Positions 1 through 11,575 are shown, counted from the first letter of the stretch. The stretch: 64,000 bases of DNA from Dastarcus helophoroides (GCA_028583605.1 CM053328.1:32099578-32163577); one strand, 5' to 3'. The notes: generated by a model not told the origin, from the sequence alone. Translations and numbers: made by a program.

Positions 1-602
1 GAATATTTTATCTTCATGAATAAAGAAAAAAAGGGGTGTACCATAATTCTGTTACACCTGACATGTATCCTGTAGCAATAAATTTTTACAAACAAATTCC
101 GGTTCGTATTTGATTAACCCTCGAATACAGTTTGGTTTTAGAATCATCTTCGTAGCTTTATCATCTTCGGAGAATAAAAAGTTTAAAAAATGCCCTATAC
201 AAATCGGGCATTTTTCAGAGATAGACAATCAAAACCATGTGAATATTATCAGGGATACCTTAAATATCTCCTTACACATGATATCGATTAGCACATTTCG
301 TCTATAAATAAAATATAAGACCTGAAGGAAATTGTAAAAAAAATTGCCTGGAAATGTTTACCAAATTGGATATTTTTATATCTGAAATGGCTAATACATA
401 TTTTTAATTATTAAACTTTATTAACGATTAAAAAACAAAAGATATTAAAAATTCAACAACGTTTCAATAAATATTTGCTAACACCGGACCAGGTTTAGCA
501 TTACTGCATCATCGACGATTATACCAGCAATTTGTTTAGCCGTTCCACGAAGTAAGGGTTGGAAATGTCAATTAATACAATTAATATTTATTTTTATTTT
601 AG
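1..602. other. AT-rich non-coding stretch before the first DUF4735 exon
   Basis: No coding signal or recognisable element is visible here. It ends in the pyrimidine-rich tract and AG (601-602) that form the acceptor of the exon at 603, so it is probably intron of the same gene, with earlier exons lying outside the window. Confidence 0.5.
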
Positions 603-852
603 TTGGTAAATATTTACTAAATCCATATAACTGGAAAGTGGCTGAATTTAAAACTAATAACCTCCTCAACTATGGTATACACATCGATTGGACAGTTCTT
701 GACATTCTGGAAAATAAAAGAGCAATTTATAAAGGAATTCCAACAGACATTTGTATAAAGGAAATATTGAATCAAAATTGTCATCTAGGGAGGATTTGTA
801 ACAAAATGATGATGTATCCGAGGAATGATACGGGGTATCTTTTGACTCATAG
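603..852 (+). CDS. DUF4735 / C16orf89-like protein, internal exon (partial gene)
   Basis: This is the first of three exons of one gene. It is open from the acceptor AG at 601-602 to a donor at 853 (CATAG|GTAGGG). The first two bases complete a codon from an upstream exon not in the window. The translation contains a spaced cysteine pattern (DICIKEIL...NQNCHLGRICNKMM) and ends GYLLTHR. I recognise this as the DUF4735 (UPF0764, C16orf89) layout, where a Cys-rich stretch precedes a GYxLTHQ-like motif. The donor leaves AG, which joins the single A of the next exon to make AGA (Arg), giving LLTHR-LLFLQISR across the junction. The three exons give about 209 residues, around half the human protein, so the N-terminal part is missing. 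The family is secreted or membrane-associated and of unknown biochemical function. Recognition is from memory of the family. Confidence 0.72.
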
Positions 853-1149
853 GTAGGGAAACTATCAGTGATCTGAAAAAGAACATTAAATTAAAAAAAA
901 AACTTTACTAGACCAGCGCCTTTTCTGATAGGAGTGCAGTACATGCACTTGTACGGAGCGGCAAAAATTAGAGCGGCATTGAAGTGGTAACAAAATTCAT
1001 AAATTAAATATGTATCACTATTCAAGAAATATGTGGCAACGTGGCAACCTCGTCTCCGTAGCCCAAGTATTATTTGCGGTAATTCTTTTCGCAAACCGCG
1101 AAAGTTCAATATTTTTCTAAATACATTATGTATGTTAACGGATGGCAAA

Positions 1150-2300
1150 ATGCATTTGTTTCATTTTCGTGATAGTTCAATTGAAATTATTCAACAAAAA
1201 AAATCAAAATTTCGAAAAAGTTAGACTTCAAATTTTCAAGTGACAAAATTTTCAAAAATAATTTCTTCAAATATAAATCAAAATTTTCAAAAATATTGTT
1301 ATTTTAATTAACATTTAAATTATAATTTTTTGAAAAGTAAGGTCCTGATTTTCAAAAGAGTTTTGAAGGAAGATCGAAATTCTAAAAATGTCCAAATTTT
1401 TAGAAAATCGAAACATTGAAAATAAAACATGATTTTTAGAAAAGAAATAAAGGCACAATTATTTAAAAAGTCAAATTAAAAAAAAACAATATTTCGAAGA
1501 ATAAAGAAAATTCTGAGAAAAATCGTATTTTTTAAAAATGAAACCCCTACCCTGAAAAAGTCTAAATTAAAAAAAATAAAAATGTTCAACAAATTGAAGT
1601 TTTCAAAACAAGTAGAATGATTGAAAAAGTTCCAAATTTACAAAACAAGTTCCAAAAAAGATGAAATTTTAAATAAAATTAGTACTTTTTAAATATATTG
1701 AAACATTCTTTGTACTTATTTTGAAAACTTCGGTTTTACTGAAAATTTTTGTTTCTTTTTTAAATGTCTAGCTTTGTAGAGTTTAATTTTTGAAAATTTG
1801 GACTTTTTTCAGAAGTTTCTCTATTTATTCGAAATTTTTTTTGAATTATTTTAAAAATTTCGACTGCTATCTTGAGGATGTCGACGTTTTTAAAAATTTT
1901 GAATTTCTTTGCTTATGTCCCTATTTTAAAACTTCCTGTTTTAAAATTGCTCACTTTTCTTAAAATTTTGACATGAATTATTTTGAAAATTTCGACTAGA
2001 CCAAAATATTCAAAATAGAGAAAGTTCTGGAAAAAGTCGATATTTTCAAAATAATTCAAAATATTGAGATAGGGTCAAAATTTTGAGAAAAGTGACAAAT
2101 TTTAAAATAGTGGCATACTAAAGAAATTTTAAGAATAGAAATAAAAAATATACAGTAAAAAGTAAAAATCTTAAAAACTCAAAATTTTTAAATGCATTTT
2201 CAAAAAAAACACAAAATTATTAATAGAGCTTAGTGATAAGTATAATACGCAGAAAATTTAACATAAACATCATAAATAACTCTACTCCATTTGTAAAAAA
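1150..2300. repeat. Degenerate A/T-rich low-complexity tract
   Basis: Loosely repeated words such as TCAAAATTTT and TTCGAAATTT. The + strand is A-rich to about 1680, T-rich to about 1980, and A-rich again to about 2200. No gene is supported. Confidence 0.7.
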
Positions 2301-3090
2301 ATGCCCCAAGGGCTTTTCTACTAAATGATGTCCTCAATTTTTAACAAAAAGGCATAAATTTTAATGAATTGTACTAAATTCCTTACCGAATTTATTATTA
2401 TCGTAATTGAGTGCATCTGAAAATTTTTTATAACCCAAACAAAATAAGTTCGCCAAAAAAGTTCGACGAATAAAAAAAAGGCCTTCAAATTAATATTTCC
2501 ATTCATCTACTCGTTCCTTGGCGATTATTCCATTATTTTCAGATAAAATCATATTCTTGTTGCCATCATATTTTTTAACGACTAAAAAAAAAGGTCTTAG
2601 ATATAATTTCCATATTAATATACCATGAAAAGATAAAAATTCTGCAAAAATATGATAAAATTTCTACCAAAATTTTCTATTAAACAAACTAATTTAGTAA
2701 ATCTTCTACTAGACACTAAATATAGCAGAAATTCTACTAATCTGGCAACATTGACCATGCTTTCGAAAGTACCACTAGCGCCCTCTGTTAGCGTATTTGT
2801 TATTTTATTTCCGCTTTTGGCCACCAGATGTCCGAAAAATTAAAACGATTTGGCTCTGGGAGCTTACTGGAGCATTTAATATGGGTTCAAAGCTGGAAAG
2901 TTTGGCTATTTTTTCTTATATATGTATATATCTATACTTAAAAAATAATTGACAAAAATGTGAAAAAAATATTTATTAGTTACAATATACTTTTGTGGTG
3001 TATTTTTAATCTTATCATATATAATTTAACATTTTTTTTAACGAAAAACTTATTAAACTATCTATGTATACAATATAAAGTAAAATAATA
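2301..3090. other. Intergenic/intronic stretch downstream of the PARP-like gene
   Basis: Mostly unremarkable AT-rich DNA. Around 2310-2620 there are blocks with oligo-A and GACTAAAAA-type words that resemble 5190-5400. The 3' flank of the antisense PARP-like gene, with a poly(A) signal, lies at its right end. No coding region is supported. Confidence 0.4.
2972..2977 (-). promoter_or_regulatory. Candidate poly(A) signal of the PARP-like gene
   Basis: TTTATT on + reads AATAAA on the minus strand, about 120 bases past the stop codon at 3097. It is the first canonical hexamer I see downstream of that gene. Confidence 0.45.
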
Positions 3091-3096
3091 TATTTT

Positions 3097-3828
3097 CTAG
3101 TTATAATAGAAAACATGGGTAGGATAGAATTCAGAATCCTCAAATTTTACGTAAACATTACCATTAGGACTTTGTGCTGTATCATAACCATCATTTGGGA
3201 GCACTGTAATTCCATAACCTATATGGCTGTCGACATACAACATATTCACGATAAACAGCGCCTTTTTCGTAAATTGCCTGCAGAACTGCTTAGCAAATGA
3301 GTCTCGCGGGCTAAAAGAAACTCCTTTTCCGTGTATATGTCCCTTTGCCTTCCCATATAAACGCCAATCGAAGTTATTTGTTGCAATACTTTGCGCGTTG
3401 TTGGCATTCGTAGCATGATACATTTTTATAATATAACATCTACGCCCTGGGAACCGTTTTTCAACTTGTAATTTCTTCAACAAAAAACTGCTGTACAAAA
3501 ACGGATTTATTATTTCTTTAACAGGACCCAACGAGAAAGCGTCAGGATCATCTAGTTCAATATAACACTCACGCAAGGTATCGGTCAAAAGTAAATGCGA
3601 TTTAGGATGCATTCGGCACAATTCTTCTATTAAAGTCACATTTCTTATTATTTCTTTTGGCCTTGAACCAAACTCACTATCATCGCCACTTATATGCAAT
3701 TTTAATAATCCATCTATAATACCGCTTTCTGACATTGCTGTAGCACTGTTCCACGGATATATTGACAATGGAAAGTAAAAATATATGGATAGACTCACCG
3801 GGTATTCACCTAGATCAGGGGAATGCAT
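3097..3828 (-). CDS. PARP-type mono-ADP-ribosyltransferase (TIPARP/PARP12-like catalytic domain)
   Basis: Predicted to transfer ADP-ribose from NAD+ to protein targets. From the ATG at 3828 it is 243 residues. The open frame extends four codons further upstream, to a TTG, which is not a credible eukaryotic start. Features, counted from this ATG: a helical lead-in with NPFLY at 108-112; the NAD-binding MYHAT with catalytic-position His 138; NFDWR at 152-156; GKGVSFSP at 167-174; GYDTAQSP near 214; and NVYVKF...EFYP at 224-236. This is the motif order of the PARP catalytic fold. Position 171 is Ser where the H-Y-E triad normally has Tyr, and no Glu is seen at the third site, so poly-ADP-ribosylation is unlikely. 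No WWE or CCCH domain is encoded. An in-frame donor (GTGAGT at 3798) and acceptor (AG at 3746) could remove a 53-base, poorly conserved stretch. That length would shift the frame, so translation would then more simply start at an internal Met. The gene is antisense inside the DUF4735 intron. Confidence 0.75.
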   Translation of the reverse strand: MHSPDLGEYPVSLSIYFYFPLSIYPWNSATAMSESGIIDGLLKLHISGDDSEFGSRPKEIIRNVTLIEELCRMHPKSHLLLTDTLRECYIELDDPDAFSLGPVKEIINPFLYSSFLLKKLQVEKRFPGRRCYIIKMYHATNANNAQSIATNNFDWRLYGKAKGHIHGKGVSFSPRDSFAKQFCRQFTKKALFIVNMLYVDSHIGYGITVLPNDGYDTAQSPNGNVYVKFEDSEFYPTHVFYYN

Positions 3829-3840
3829 TATTGGATTCAA

Positions 3841-4870
3841 TTAATCGAATTCTTAATTCGGCCATTTTCGGGGAAAGTCGGCTCCCGTTTCTGTAATGAT
3901 TTAAAATTTATTGATAATTACTAATAATACTTCGTTAATTCGGTAATCTTTTTTTGTCAATGCGAGCGCCCAGATTGCGATATGATTGTCAAAAAGTGAA
4001 AAATTCCTACATAGTTCATAACTCGATACAAAATGGAGAAATAAACGCTCGTTTTAAATTTAGATAATATAGTCAAAGGTTTTAAATCATGTCATGTACC
4101 GACCGAGTCGACGTTTACAACATTGCAGCTTTCTTTCCTGCTGATTTTAACGCTGATTGCTAGCGCCACAATCAGGATACAGCAGGAAACTGAAAGGTTT
4201 CGCGCTCCATCATGGACGGATGTTTTAATTCGAAATTCAAATTAATGTATTACAATATTTCTTATAATTTGATTACCCAATGCTTCATTTTTAGGTCAAA
4301 TTTTACCTGTAATTTGTATTTGTACGTGAAAGGTTGTTTGGCTTTGCCAGAGTTTCCAATCAGTCGCTATCGTGTTCTGCTGAAAGTTGGTAATTAGATA
4401 TTGTTTGATGGATTGATGGTGGTAACTTTGTTACTGCAAACTTGTTAGTAAATCGACGGCGTATAGAGGGCAACCTTTCCACAACCCACGGATTATAGAA
4501 GTAGGATAGTGCAGGAACGTAAAAAACGGTGTCGAAAAACGTCTAGAGAGTAGGTAGTACTCTCTGGTGATATCGGGAATGATGGATTTCTACTACCAAT
4601 GAGAAACGAAGTAAATAAATATGGCTATTAAACACCTGCACCTGTTGAGAAATGTCAAAACTTACCGATTTCGTTTAATTTTAATGTCATTTCTTAGTGC
4701 ATTCAATTCATATTATTTACGAAAAAAGTTATGTAGGAGAAACCTAAAAATGTTTCAGGTGGGTTTTCTGTAGTCTTTTAACAGAATAACCAAGCTGGAA
4801 TTACTATTATGATCTCTTGCACGCTTCTAATGGTTTGTAGGTGGTGGATGGTGCTAGGTGCTAAACCCCT
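3841..4870. other. Upstream flank of the PARP-like gene
   Basis: Non-repetitive AT-rich DNA lying 5' of the antisense PARP-like gene, so any promoter for it would be here. I see no clear TATA box. The only structured item is the inverted repeat at 4129-4196. Confidence 0.35.
4129..4196. repeat. Imperfect inverted repeat
   Basis: CTTTCTTTCCTGCTG at 4129-4143 faces CAGCAGGAAACTGAAAG at 4180-4196, separated by about 36 bases. It could be a small MITE relic or a structured element upstream of the PARP-like gene. Confidence 0.45.
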
Positions 4871-4879
4871 TAAATTTTC

Positions 4880-5190
4880 AAAAATGTCGAAATTAACAAA
4901 AAACGTCAACATTTTAACATTTTCAAAAAACAGGGCAAAATTTTGAAATGATTAATGGTCGAAATTTTTAAAAATGTGAAAATTATGAAAAAGACGGAAA
5001 ATTTGGAGAAAGTAATAAATTTCGAAAAAAGTCGAAATTCTAAATTTACAAAAAAGGCCAAATTTTTAAATATCAGTCAAATTTACAAAGTTGAAACTTT
5101 GATAACTTTGGAATTTTGAACAAAAATCGAAAATTGAAAAAAGTGGAAATTCTAAAAAAAGTCGATATTTTCAAATAAATTTTAAAAAAC
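4880..5190 (+). repeat. Dispersed repeat, left copy (pairs with 9680-10000)
   Basis: Shares an ordered series of words with 9680-10000: GGGCAAAATTTTGAAA, GTGAAAATTATGAAAAAG, AGTAATAAATT, TTCTAAATTTACAAAAAA, and TTGAAACTT...GAATTTTGAACAAA. Order and spacing are kept, so the two are true copies about 4.8 kb apart that bracket the tandem array. Confidence 0.6.
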
Positions 5191-5740
5191 GTATAACGTA
5201 GACGACCAAAAAAAGCTCATTGTGTTCGTAAAATCTTGCAGAATCTTCTATAATGGTGTCCGCAATATTTTTGACAATTAAAAAAAAAAGCTCTCCGTAA
5301 TCAATAATTCGTTCGAAACCTTCCTTATCGTATCCGTAATATTTTTGGCGACCAAAAATAAAAAACTTATAACCAGACGTTTTCTGCAATCTATTTTTAG
5401 TGCAAGGTACACAAATTAAGTCTAAAACAAAGAGACCCGTCGAGAAGAGAGGGGGGGGGGATGCTTCATAGAGACCCGGTGAAATATTAGTGGTTCCTGA
5501 ATTACAAAAATGTAGAAAATCTGTTTTTCTCGAAGATAGTGTCCCTTTTTTCAAAATTCCTGTTATTTTAAACTCGAAAATTCTTCTAAATTCCGACCTT
5601 TTTAAAACTTTTCAATTTAAACTTGAAAAACAGTTCATCTTAATATGTCAGTTTTATAATCGAAATTTAATTTATTCTCGAATTCATTTTATATGATTCC
5701 TTCAAAATTTTTAAAATCCGCAATTTCAGAAATCAGAAGA
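5191..5740. other. Spacer with short internal repeats and a G9 run
   Basis: Three rough repeats of a block containing CGACCAAAAA or GACAATTAAAAAA followed by AGCTC or AACTT, and a run of nine or more G at about 5451-5460. No gene is supported; the longest minus-strand frame here spans this repeat and has no recognisable domain. Confidence 0.4.
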
Positions 5741-5744
5741 CTCA

Positions 5745-8700
5745 AACTTTCAAAAAAAAAGGGAATATGGAAAAACTCTAATCGTTCAACAAAAACGAAA
5801 TTTTCCAAAAAAGTAACATTTTTCAAATAAATGTCAGATTTACGCAAAAGTCGAAACTTCAAAAATAAAAGGTCTAAATTTACGAAAAAAAAATCGAAAC
5901 TTTCAAAAACTTAAACTTCGAGATAAAGTCATCTGAGGTCGAAATTTTCAAAAATTAGGTTTAGATTTTAAAAAAGTCGAAACTTTAAAAAAACAATTAT
6001 CGAATTTTCAAATAAAAGTCAAAATTTTGGAAAAAAGTCGAAATTTTCAAAAAAAAAGCGAAAACATCGAAAAAAGTCAAAAACCTGTAATAGAGTTGAA
6101 ATTTTCAAAAATTAAGTTTAGATTTTAAAAAAAGTCGAAACTAAAAAAACAATAATCGAATTTTCAAATGTCAAAATTTTGAAAAAGATCGAAATTTTTA
6201 AAAAAGTCAAAACATCGAAAAAAGTAAACTTTTGAAAAAAAAATAATCGAATTTTCAAATAAAAATCAAAATTTAGAAAAAAGGCAAAGTTCTAAAAAAA
6301 AGTTAATACTTCCAGAAAAAATAGAAATTTTGATGTAAGTGTTTAAAATGTCCAAAAAAGTGGAAAGTCTAAAAAATAAATCCGAGAACTAAAATTTTCA
6401 AAAAGTGGAAATATGTATTAAAAACTCTAATCCTTCACCAAAATCAAACTTTTTCAAAAAAAAAGTAACATTTTTTAGATAAAAGTCAATTTTACGTGAA
6501 AATGGAAACTACAAAAATAAAAAGTCAGAATGTATGAAAAAAGGCAACATTTTCAAAAAACTCAAATCTTCGAGAAATAGTCAAAAATACGAACTAGAAT
6601 CGACAGTTTTTAAAAAAACTTCAGATTTTAAAAAATCATCGAAACTTCAAAAAAACAATGAAATTTTCAAAAAATTCAAAATTTTGGAAAAAGTCGAAGT
6701 TTTTAAGAAAATTCAAAACTTCGAAAAGAAGTCAAATATTTGTACTAGGGTCGACATTTTCAAAAGAAGTTTAGATTCTAAAAAAGTCTAATTTTCCAAA
6801 AAAAAATTAATAATAATCGAATTTTCAAATAAAAGTTAAAATTTTGAAAAAACGCAAAGTTCTAAAAAACGTCAAAACTTCCAGAAAAATTCGAAATTTT
6901 GATGTTAGTGGTCAAAATGTTTAAAAAACGGAAAAGTCTAAAAAAATAAATCACTGAGCTGAAATTTTCAAAAAGTGGAAACAAACAACACAATTGATAT
7001 TTTCCAAAAAAATTCGCTGTCGAAATTTTCCAAAAGAAAGTAACATTTTTTAGATAAAAGTCAATGTTACGTAAAAATCGAAACTTAAAAAACAATAAGT
7101 CAAAATTTATGAAAAAAAATCGAAATTTTCAAAAACCTCAAAAATTCCAGAAAAAGTCAAAAATATGAATTTGGGTCGAATTAAAAAAAAAGCTTAGATT
7201 TAAAGATGTAGAAACTTCAAAAAAATAATAATCAAATGTTGAAATAAAAGTCAAAATTTTGGAAAAAAATCAGAACTTTAAAAAAAACTCAAAACTTTGA
7301 AAAAAGTCAAAAATTTGGACTAGGGTCGAAATATTCAATAAAAATTTAAGATTTAAAAAAAAGTCGAAGCTTAATAATCGAATTTTTAAATAAAAGTCAA
7401 AATTTTGGAAAAAGGCACATTTCTAAAACAGTTAAAACTTCCAGAAAAATTCAAAATTTTAATGCAAGTGGTCAAAATGTTCAAAAAAGTCTAAAAATAT
7501 AAATCAGAGGGCTAAAATTTTTAAAAAGTAGAAATATTAAAAACTCTAATCCTTCAACAAAATCGAAATTTTCCAAAATAAAAAAAGTAACATTTTTAGA
7601 TAAGTCAAATTTACGTAAAAATCGAAACTTCAAAAATAAAAAGTCAAAATTTATGAAAAAAAGTCGAAATTTCCAAAAATTACAAAAAATTCGAAAAAGG
7701 GTCAAAAATATGAATTAGGGTCGAAATTAAAAATAAAATTAGATTTAAAAAAAGTCGAAACTTCGAAACAAATAATCGAATTTTCAAATAAACGTCAAAA
7801 TTTTGGAAAAGTCAAAATTTTCAAAAAAAAAACTCAAAACTTCGAAAAAAAGTCAAAAATTTGGACTAGGGTCGAAATTTTCAAAAGAAGTTTAGATTTA
7901 AAGAAAGTCTAAACTTCCAAAAAAATCATAATAATCGAATTTTCAAATAAAAGTCAAAATTTTGAAAGAAGTCAAGATTCTAAAAAAGGTTAAAACTTCC
8001 AGAAAAATTCGAAATTTTGATGTAAGAGGTCAAACTGTTCAAAACACTGAAAAGTATAAAAAAATAAATCAGAGAGCTGAAATTTTCAAAAAGTGGAAAT
8101 ATTAAAAAACTCTAATCCTTCAACAAAATCGAAATTTTCCAAATAAATGTCGATGTCGAAATTTTCCAAAAAAAAGTAACATATTTTAGATAAGTCAATT
8201 TTACATAAAAATCGTAACTTCAAAGAAGTCACAATTTATGAAAAAAGGAGAAATTTTCAAAAAACTCAAAACTTCGAAAAAAAGTCAAAATATGAATTAG
8301 GGTCGAAATTATAAAAAAGAAAAGTTTAGATTTAAATAAAGTCAAAACTTAAAAAAAATAATAATCGAATTTTTAAATGAAAGCCAAAATTTTGGAAGAA
8401 GTCGAAATTATCAAAATAACTCAAAACTTTGAAAAAAGTCAAAAATTTGGACTAGGGCGAAATATTTTTAAAAAAATTTTAGATTTAAAAAGAAGTCGAA
8501 GCTTTCAAGAAAAAAATCCTAATAATGGAATTTTTTGGAAAATTTTGGAAAAACGCAGTTCTAAAATAAGTTAAAACTTCCATAAAAATTCAAAATTTTG
8601 TTCTAAGTGGTCAAAATGTTCAAGAAACTGGAAAGTCTAAAAAACTAAATCAGAAAGTTGAAATTTTCAAAAAGTGGAAATATTGAAAAACTCAACAAAA

Positions 8701-9330
8701 TAGAAATTTTCCAAAAAAAGTAACATTTTGTAAATAAAAATCAAATTTACGTAAAACTCGAAACTTCAAAAATAAAAAGTCAAGATTTATGAAAAAATAA
8801 GGTCGAAATGTTCAAAAAACTCAAAACTTTAAGAGAAAATCAAAATTATAAACTGGGGTCAATATTTTTTTAAAAATTTTTTCAAAAAGGTCGAAACTAC
8901 AAAAAAAATCGAATTTTCAAATAAAGGTCAAAATTTTGGAAAAAGTTGAAATTTTAGAAAAAACTCCAAAACTTCGAAAAGGGTCAAAATATTCAAATAA
9001 AAAAAAATCTTGATAATCAAATTTTCAAATAAAAGTCAAAATTTTGGAAAAAAGTTGAAAATTTCAAAAAAACTCCAAAACTTCGAAAAGGGTCGAAATA
9101 TTTAAATAAAATATTGATAATCAAATTTTCAATAAAAGTCAAAATTTTGGAAAATTTCTAAAGTTCTAAAAAAAATTGAAACTTTCAGAAAAAAATTTGA
9201 AATGTGATGTAAATGGTCAAAATGTTCAAAAAAAGTAGAAATTCTAAAAAAATAAATCGAGCATTTCAAAAAATTCGAAATTTTGAATAAACTCAATTTT
9301 TCAAAATAGTCGAAATTTCCAAAAAAAAGT
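5745..9330 (+). repeat. Tandem array of ~565-bp units (about six copies)
   Basis: A fixed order of marker words recurs: CTCTAATC-TTCAACAAAAT, then AGTAACATTTTTTAGATAA, then TTTACGTAAAAATCGAAAC, then GACTAGGGTCGAAA, then GATGTAAGTGGTCAAAATG. The last marker occurs near 6332, 6902, 7461, 8019, 8600 and 9206, so the period is 558-606 bases. Each unit is itself made of the short A-rich GTCGAAATTTTCAAAA motif. Short open frames inside it come from stop-poor A-rich codons and are not genes. Confidence 0.75.
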
Positions 9331-9679
9331 TGAATATATAAAATAAATTAATTAATAAAATAAACAAATTTACATGATTTTATAAAATGTTCATTTTGAG
9401 ATCACTGAAAAAAATTAAAATTTTCAAAAGAAGCCAAAATTTTGAAAGTAAATCAAAGTTTGAACAAGGTCATTTTCAAAAAAGTCTACATTCAAAAGAA
9501 GATCGAAATTTAAAAATAAATCAAAATAATCCAATTTACAAAAAAGAGAAATTTGGTGTCAAAATTCTCAAAAAATTCGCAATTTTCAAAAAATCAACAT
9601 TTTCAGTAAATGAAAAATTGAAATAAAGAAGGTTTAAATTAATACAAAAATCAAAAATCCCCGGAAAATGTCAAGAAAG

Positions 9680-10000
9680 GCGAAATTTTCAAAAATATCT
9701 AATTTAACAAAAGAGTCAAAATTTGCATAAAAAGGGCAAAATTTTGAAAATTAAAGGCTGACGTTTTTAAAAAAGTGAAAATTATGAAAAAGGTGGAACA
9801 TTTTAAAAAAGTAATAAATTCCGAAAAAAGTTGAAATTCTAAATTTACAAAAAAGTCAACATTTTTAAACATCAGTCAAAACAAAGTTGAAACTTCGACA
9901 GCTTTAGAATTTTGAACAAAGATGGAAATTTGAAAAAAGTGGAAAATCTGAGAAAAGTCGATGATTTCAAAAAAAAATTTTAAAACACCTACGTCGTAAT
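9680..10000 (+). repeat. Dispersed repeat, right copy (pairs with 4880-5190)
   Basis: Same ordered words as the left copy, with scattered substitutions and small indels. It ends near AGTCGATGATTTCAAAAAA, as the left copy ends near AGTCGATATTTTCAAA. Confidence 0.6.
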
Positions 10001-10429
10001 AACGATTTTAAAGAATTACAAAATTTTGTGTCAAAGGGTTGAAATTTTCAATAAAGGAAAAATTCAAAGAAACTATTTAGATTTTTTCAATAACGTCCAA
10101 ATTGACACAGATATAAAAATTTGTAGAAAAAGTTAAAATTTCGAAAATAATTTGAAATTTAGCAAATGTAAGTCGACATGTTTTAAATAAGTAAATTGTA
10201 AAAGCTGAAATTTTCCAAATAAGTGAAAGGTTGCGAAAACTGAAAATTTTAAGGAATATTGGAAAACATCAAATTTTCATTTTCTAAATATTAAGAAAAG
10301 TGGAAAGGTTAAAAAAAACTCGAAATTTTCAATAAAAATCAACAAGTCAGATGTTTCAAAATAGTCGATATTTTCAAAAACCCGAAATTTTGAAAAAAAT
10401 TGGAAAACCTTCATCTTCGTACTATTAAG

Positions 10430-10520
10430 GCGGTTCATCGCCATCTATCCTTGTTTCCGCATCTTACTCGCAGTGCTTTGAAGGCACAATGGGATTACCC
10501 TTTACGAGCGGATTAAACTT
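10430..10520 (+). mobile_element. 3' fragment of a non-LTR retrotransposon (LINE family 2)
   Basis: Translates through RRFIAIYPCFRILLAVL and carries the terminal sequence seen, in the opposite orientation, at 48565-48860 and 57203-57720. It is a short 5'-truncated remnant inside the DUF4735 intron. Confidence 0.6.
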
Positions 10521-11059
10521 TTTAAAAAAATTTAAAAAAAAGGTGAAAGATTCAAAAAAACTCAAAATAAATAAAAATCAACAAGTCAGATGTTTCAAAA
10601 AAGTCGATAGTTTCAAAAAGTCAAAATTTTGAGAAAATGCGAAATTTTAAAAAAGGCTTTTGATAAGGAAAATTTTGACAAAATCTTGAAATGTTCAAAA
10701 ATAAGCTGAAAATTTAAAAAAACTTAAAATTTTCCAAAAAAATTCAAAACTTCGAGATAAATTTAATATGATTTTAAAAAATCGAAATTTTAAAGTGGAG
10801 TCCAAATTTTCGAAAAATTGACATTTGTAAGAAATAAGCTTTTTAAAAAAGACAAAATTTTCAAAAAAAATCGTCACATATCTTATATAAAAAAGGAAAA
10901 GTTTGCAAAATATTAGAAATTTTCAAAAAAGCGAGCTTTCGAAAAAATCGAAATTCTCCTAGGTCCAAATTTTAAAAAATGTTGACTTTCTCTTCTGGAA
11001 ATTTTTGGAAAAAAAAAATTTTTGAAAAAGTGGATATTTTAAAATGTGTTCTTTTTTTT

Positions 11060-11203
11060 TAGTGAAACGGGTTATCTTCAAAAATTAAAATACACATCTT
11101 ATCCCCTGAAACCAAGAAAGATTAAAAAGCACAACCTTTGTTGTGTTTTTTAATCTTTCTTCGTTTCAGGGGACAAGATTTGTATTTTAATTTTTGAAGA
11201 TTT
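11060..11203 (-). mobile_element. Hairpin element, copy 1
   Basis: Arms containing CCCCTGAAACCAAGAAAGAT and its complement face each other across a very short centre at the CACAAC/GTTGTG junction. The unique outer end on the left is shortened (GTGAAACGG-GTTATCTTC). It lies about 370 bases upstream of the exon at 11576. Confidence 0.7.
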
Positions 11204-11575
11204 GTTCAAAAAAAACTTAAAATTTTCAGAATAGGTCGAAATTTTTAAAAAGAGCCAAATGTTCAATAAAAATCGAATTATTCAAAAAAAAAATTTCCAA
11301 ATTTTGAAATAGGGTTCGGAATTTTTAATAGACCTTAATATTGTCAAAAAATAATCGAAATTTTCAAAAATATTCAAGACAGGTCCATAGAAAATTTCGA
11401 GAAGTCGAAATTTGGAAAAAGGTTAACATTTTCAATAGTGTCGAAATTTGGAAAAAGGTTAACATTTTCACCAGTGTCGAAATTTTAAACTCGGAATTTT
11501 CAACAAAGTTAAAATTTGAAGAATATTCTGATAAAAGTAGAAATTAAAAAAAACTGCTCAACATTTGTTTTTCAG

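Larger units (their letters stand above)
9331..11055 (+). repeat. A-rich low-complexity tract
   Basis: Continues the GTCGAAATTTTCAAAAA style of the neighbouring array without clear long-period order, apart from the dispersed repeat copy at 9680-10000 and the LINE fragment at 10430-10520. No gene is supported. Confidence 0.65.
853..11575 (+). other. ~10.7-kb intron of the DUF4735-like gene
   Basis: It is bounded by GTAGGG at 853 and a TTTTTCAG acceptor ending at 11575, in matching splice phase. It contains an antisense PARP-like gene, a ~565-bp tandem array, a LINE fragment and a hairpin element. If the gene model is right, all of these are transcribed within the host pre-mRNA. The alternative is that the exons belong to a broken gene, but no stop or frameshift is seen in any of them. 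Confidence 0.6.

Noticed and set aside
891..1148. 85-codon minus frame overlapping 1033-1224 on +
   Set aside because: No recognised motif, and it lies just past the DUF4735 donor in intron. Neither frame has splice or start support.
5449..5462. G9 run as a possible G-quadruplex
   Set aside because: It is a single G tract without the further G-runs needed nearby.
6534..9626. Lys/Phe-rich frames in A-rich tracts
   Set aside because: Stop-poor low-complexity DNA; the peptides are only K, F, S, N, I and E strings.
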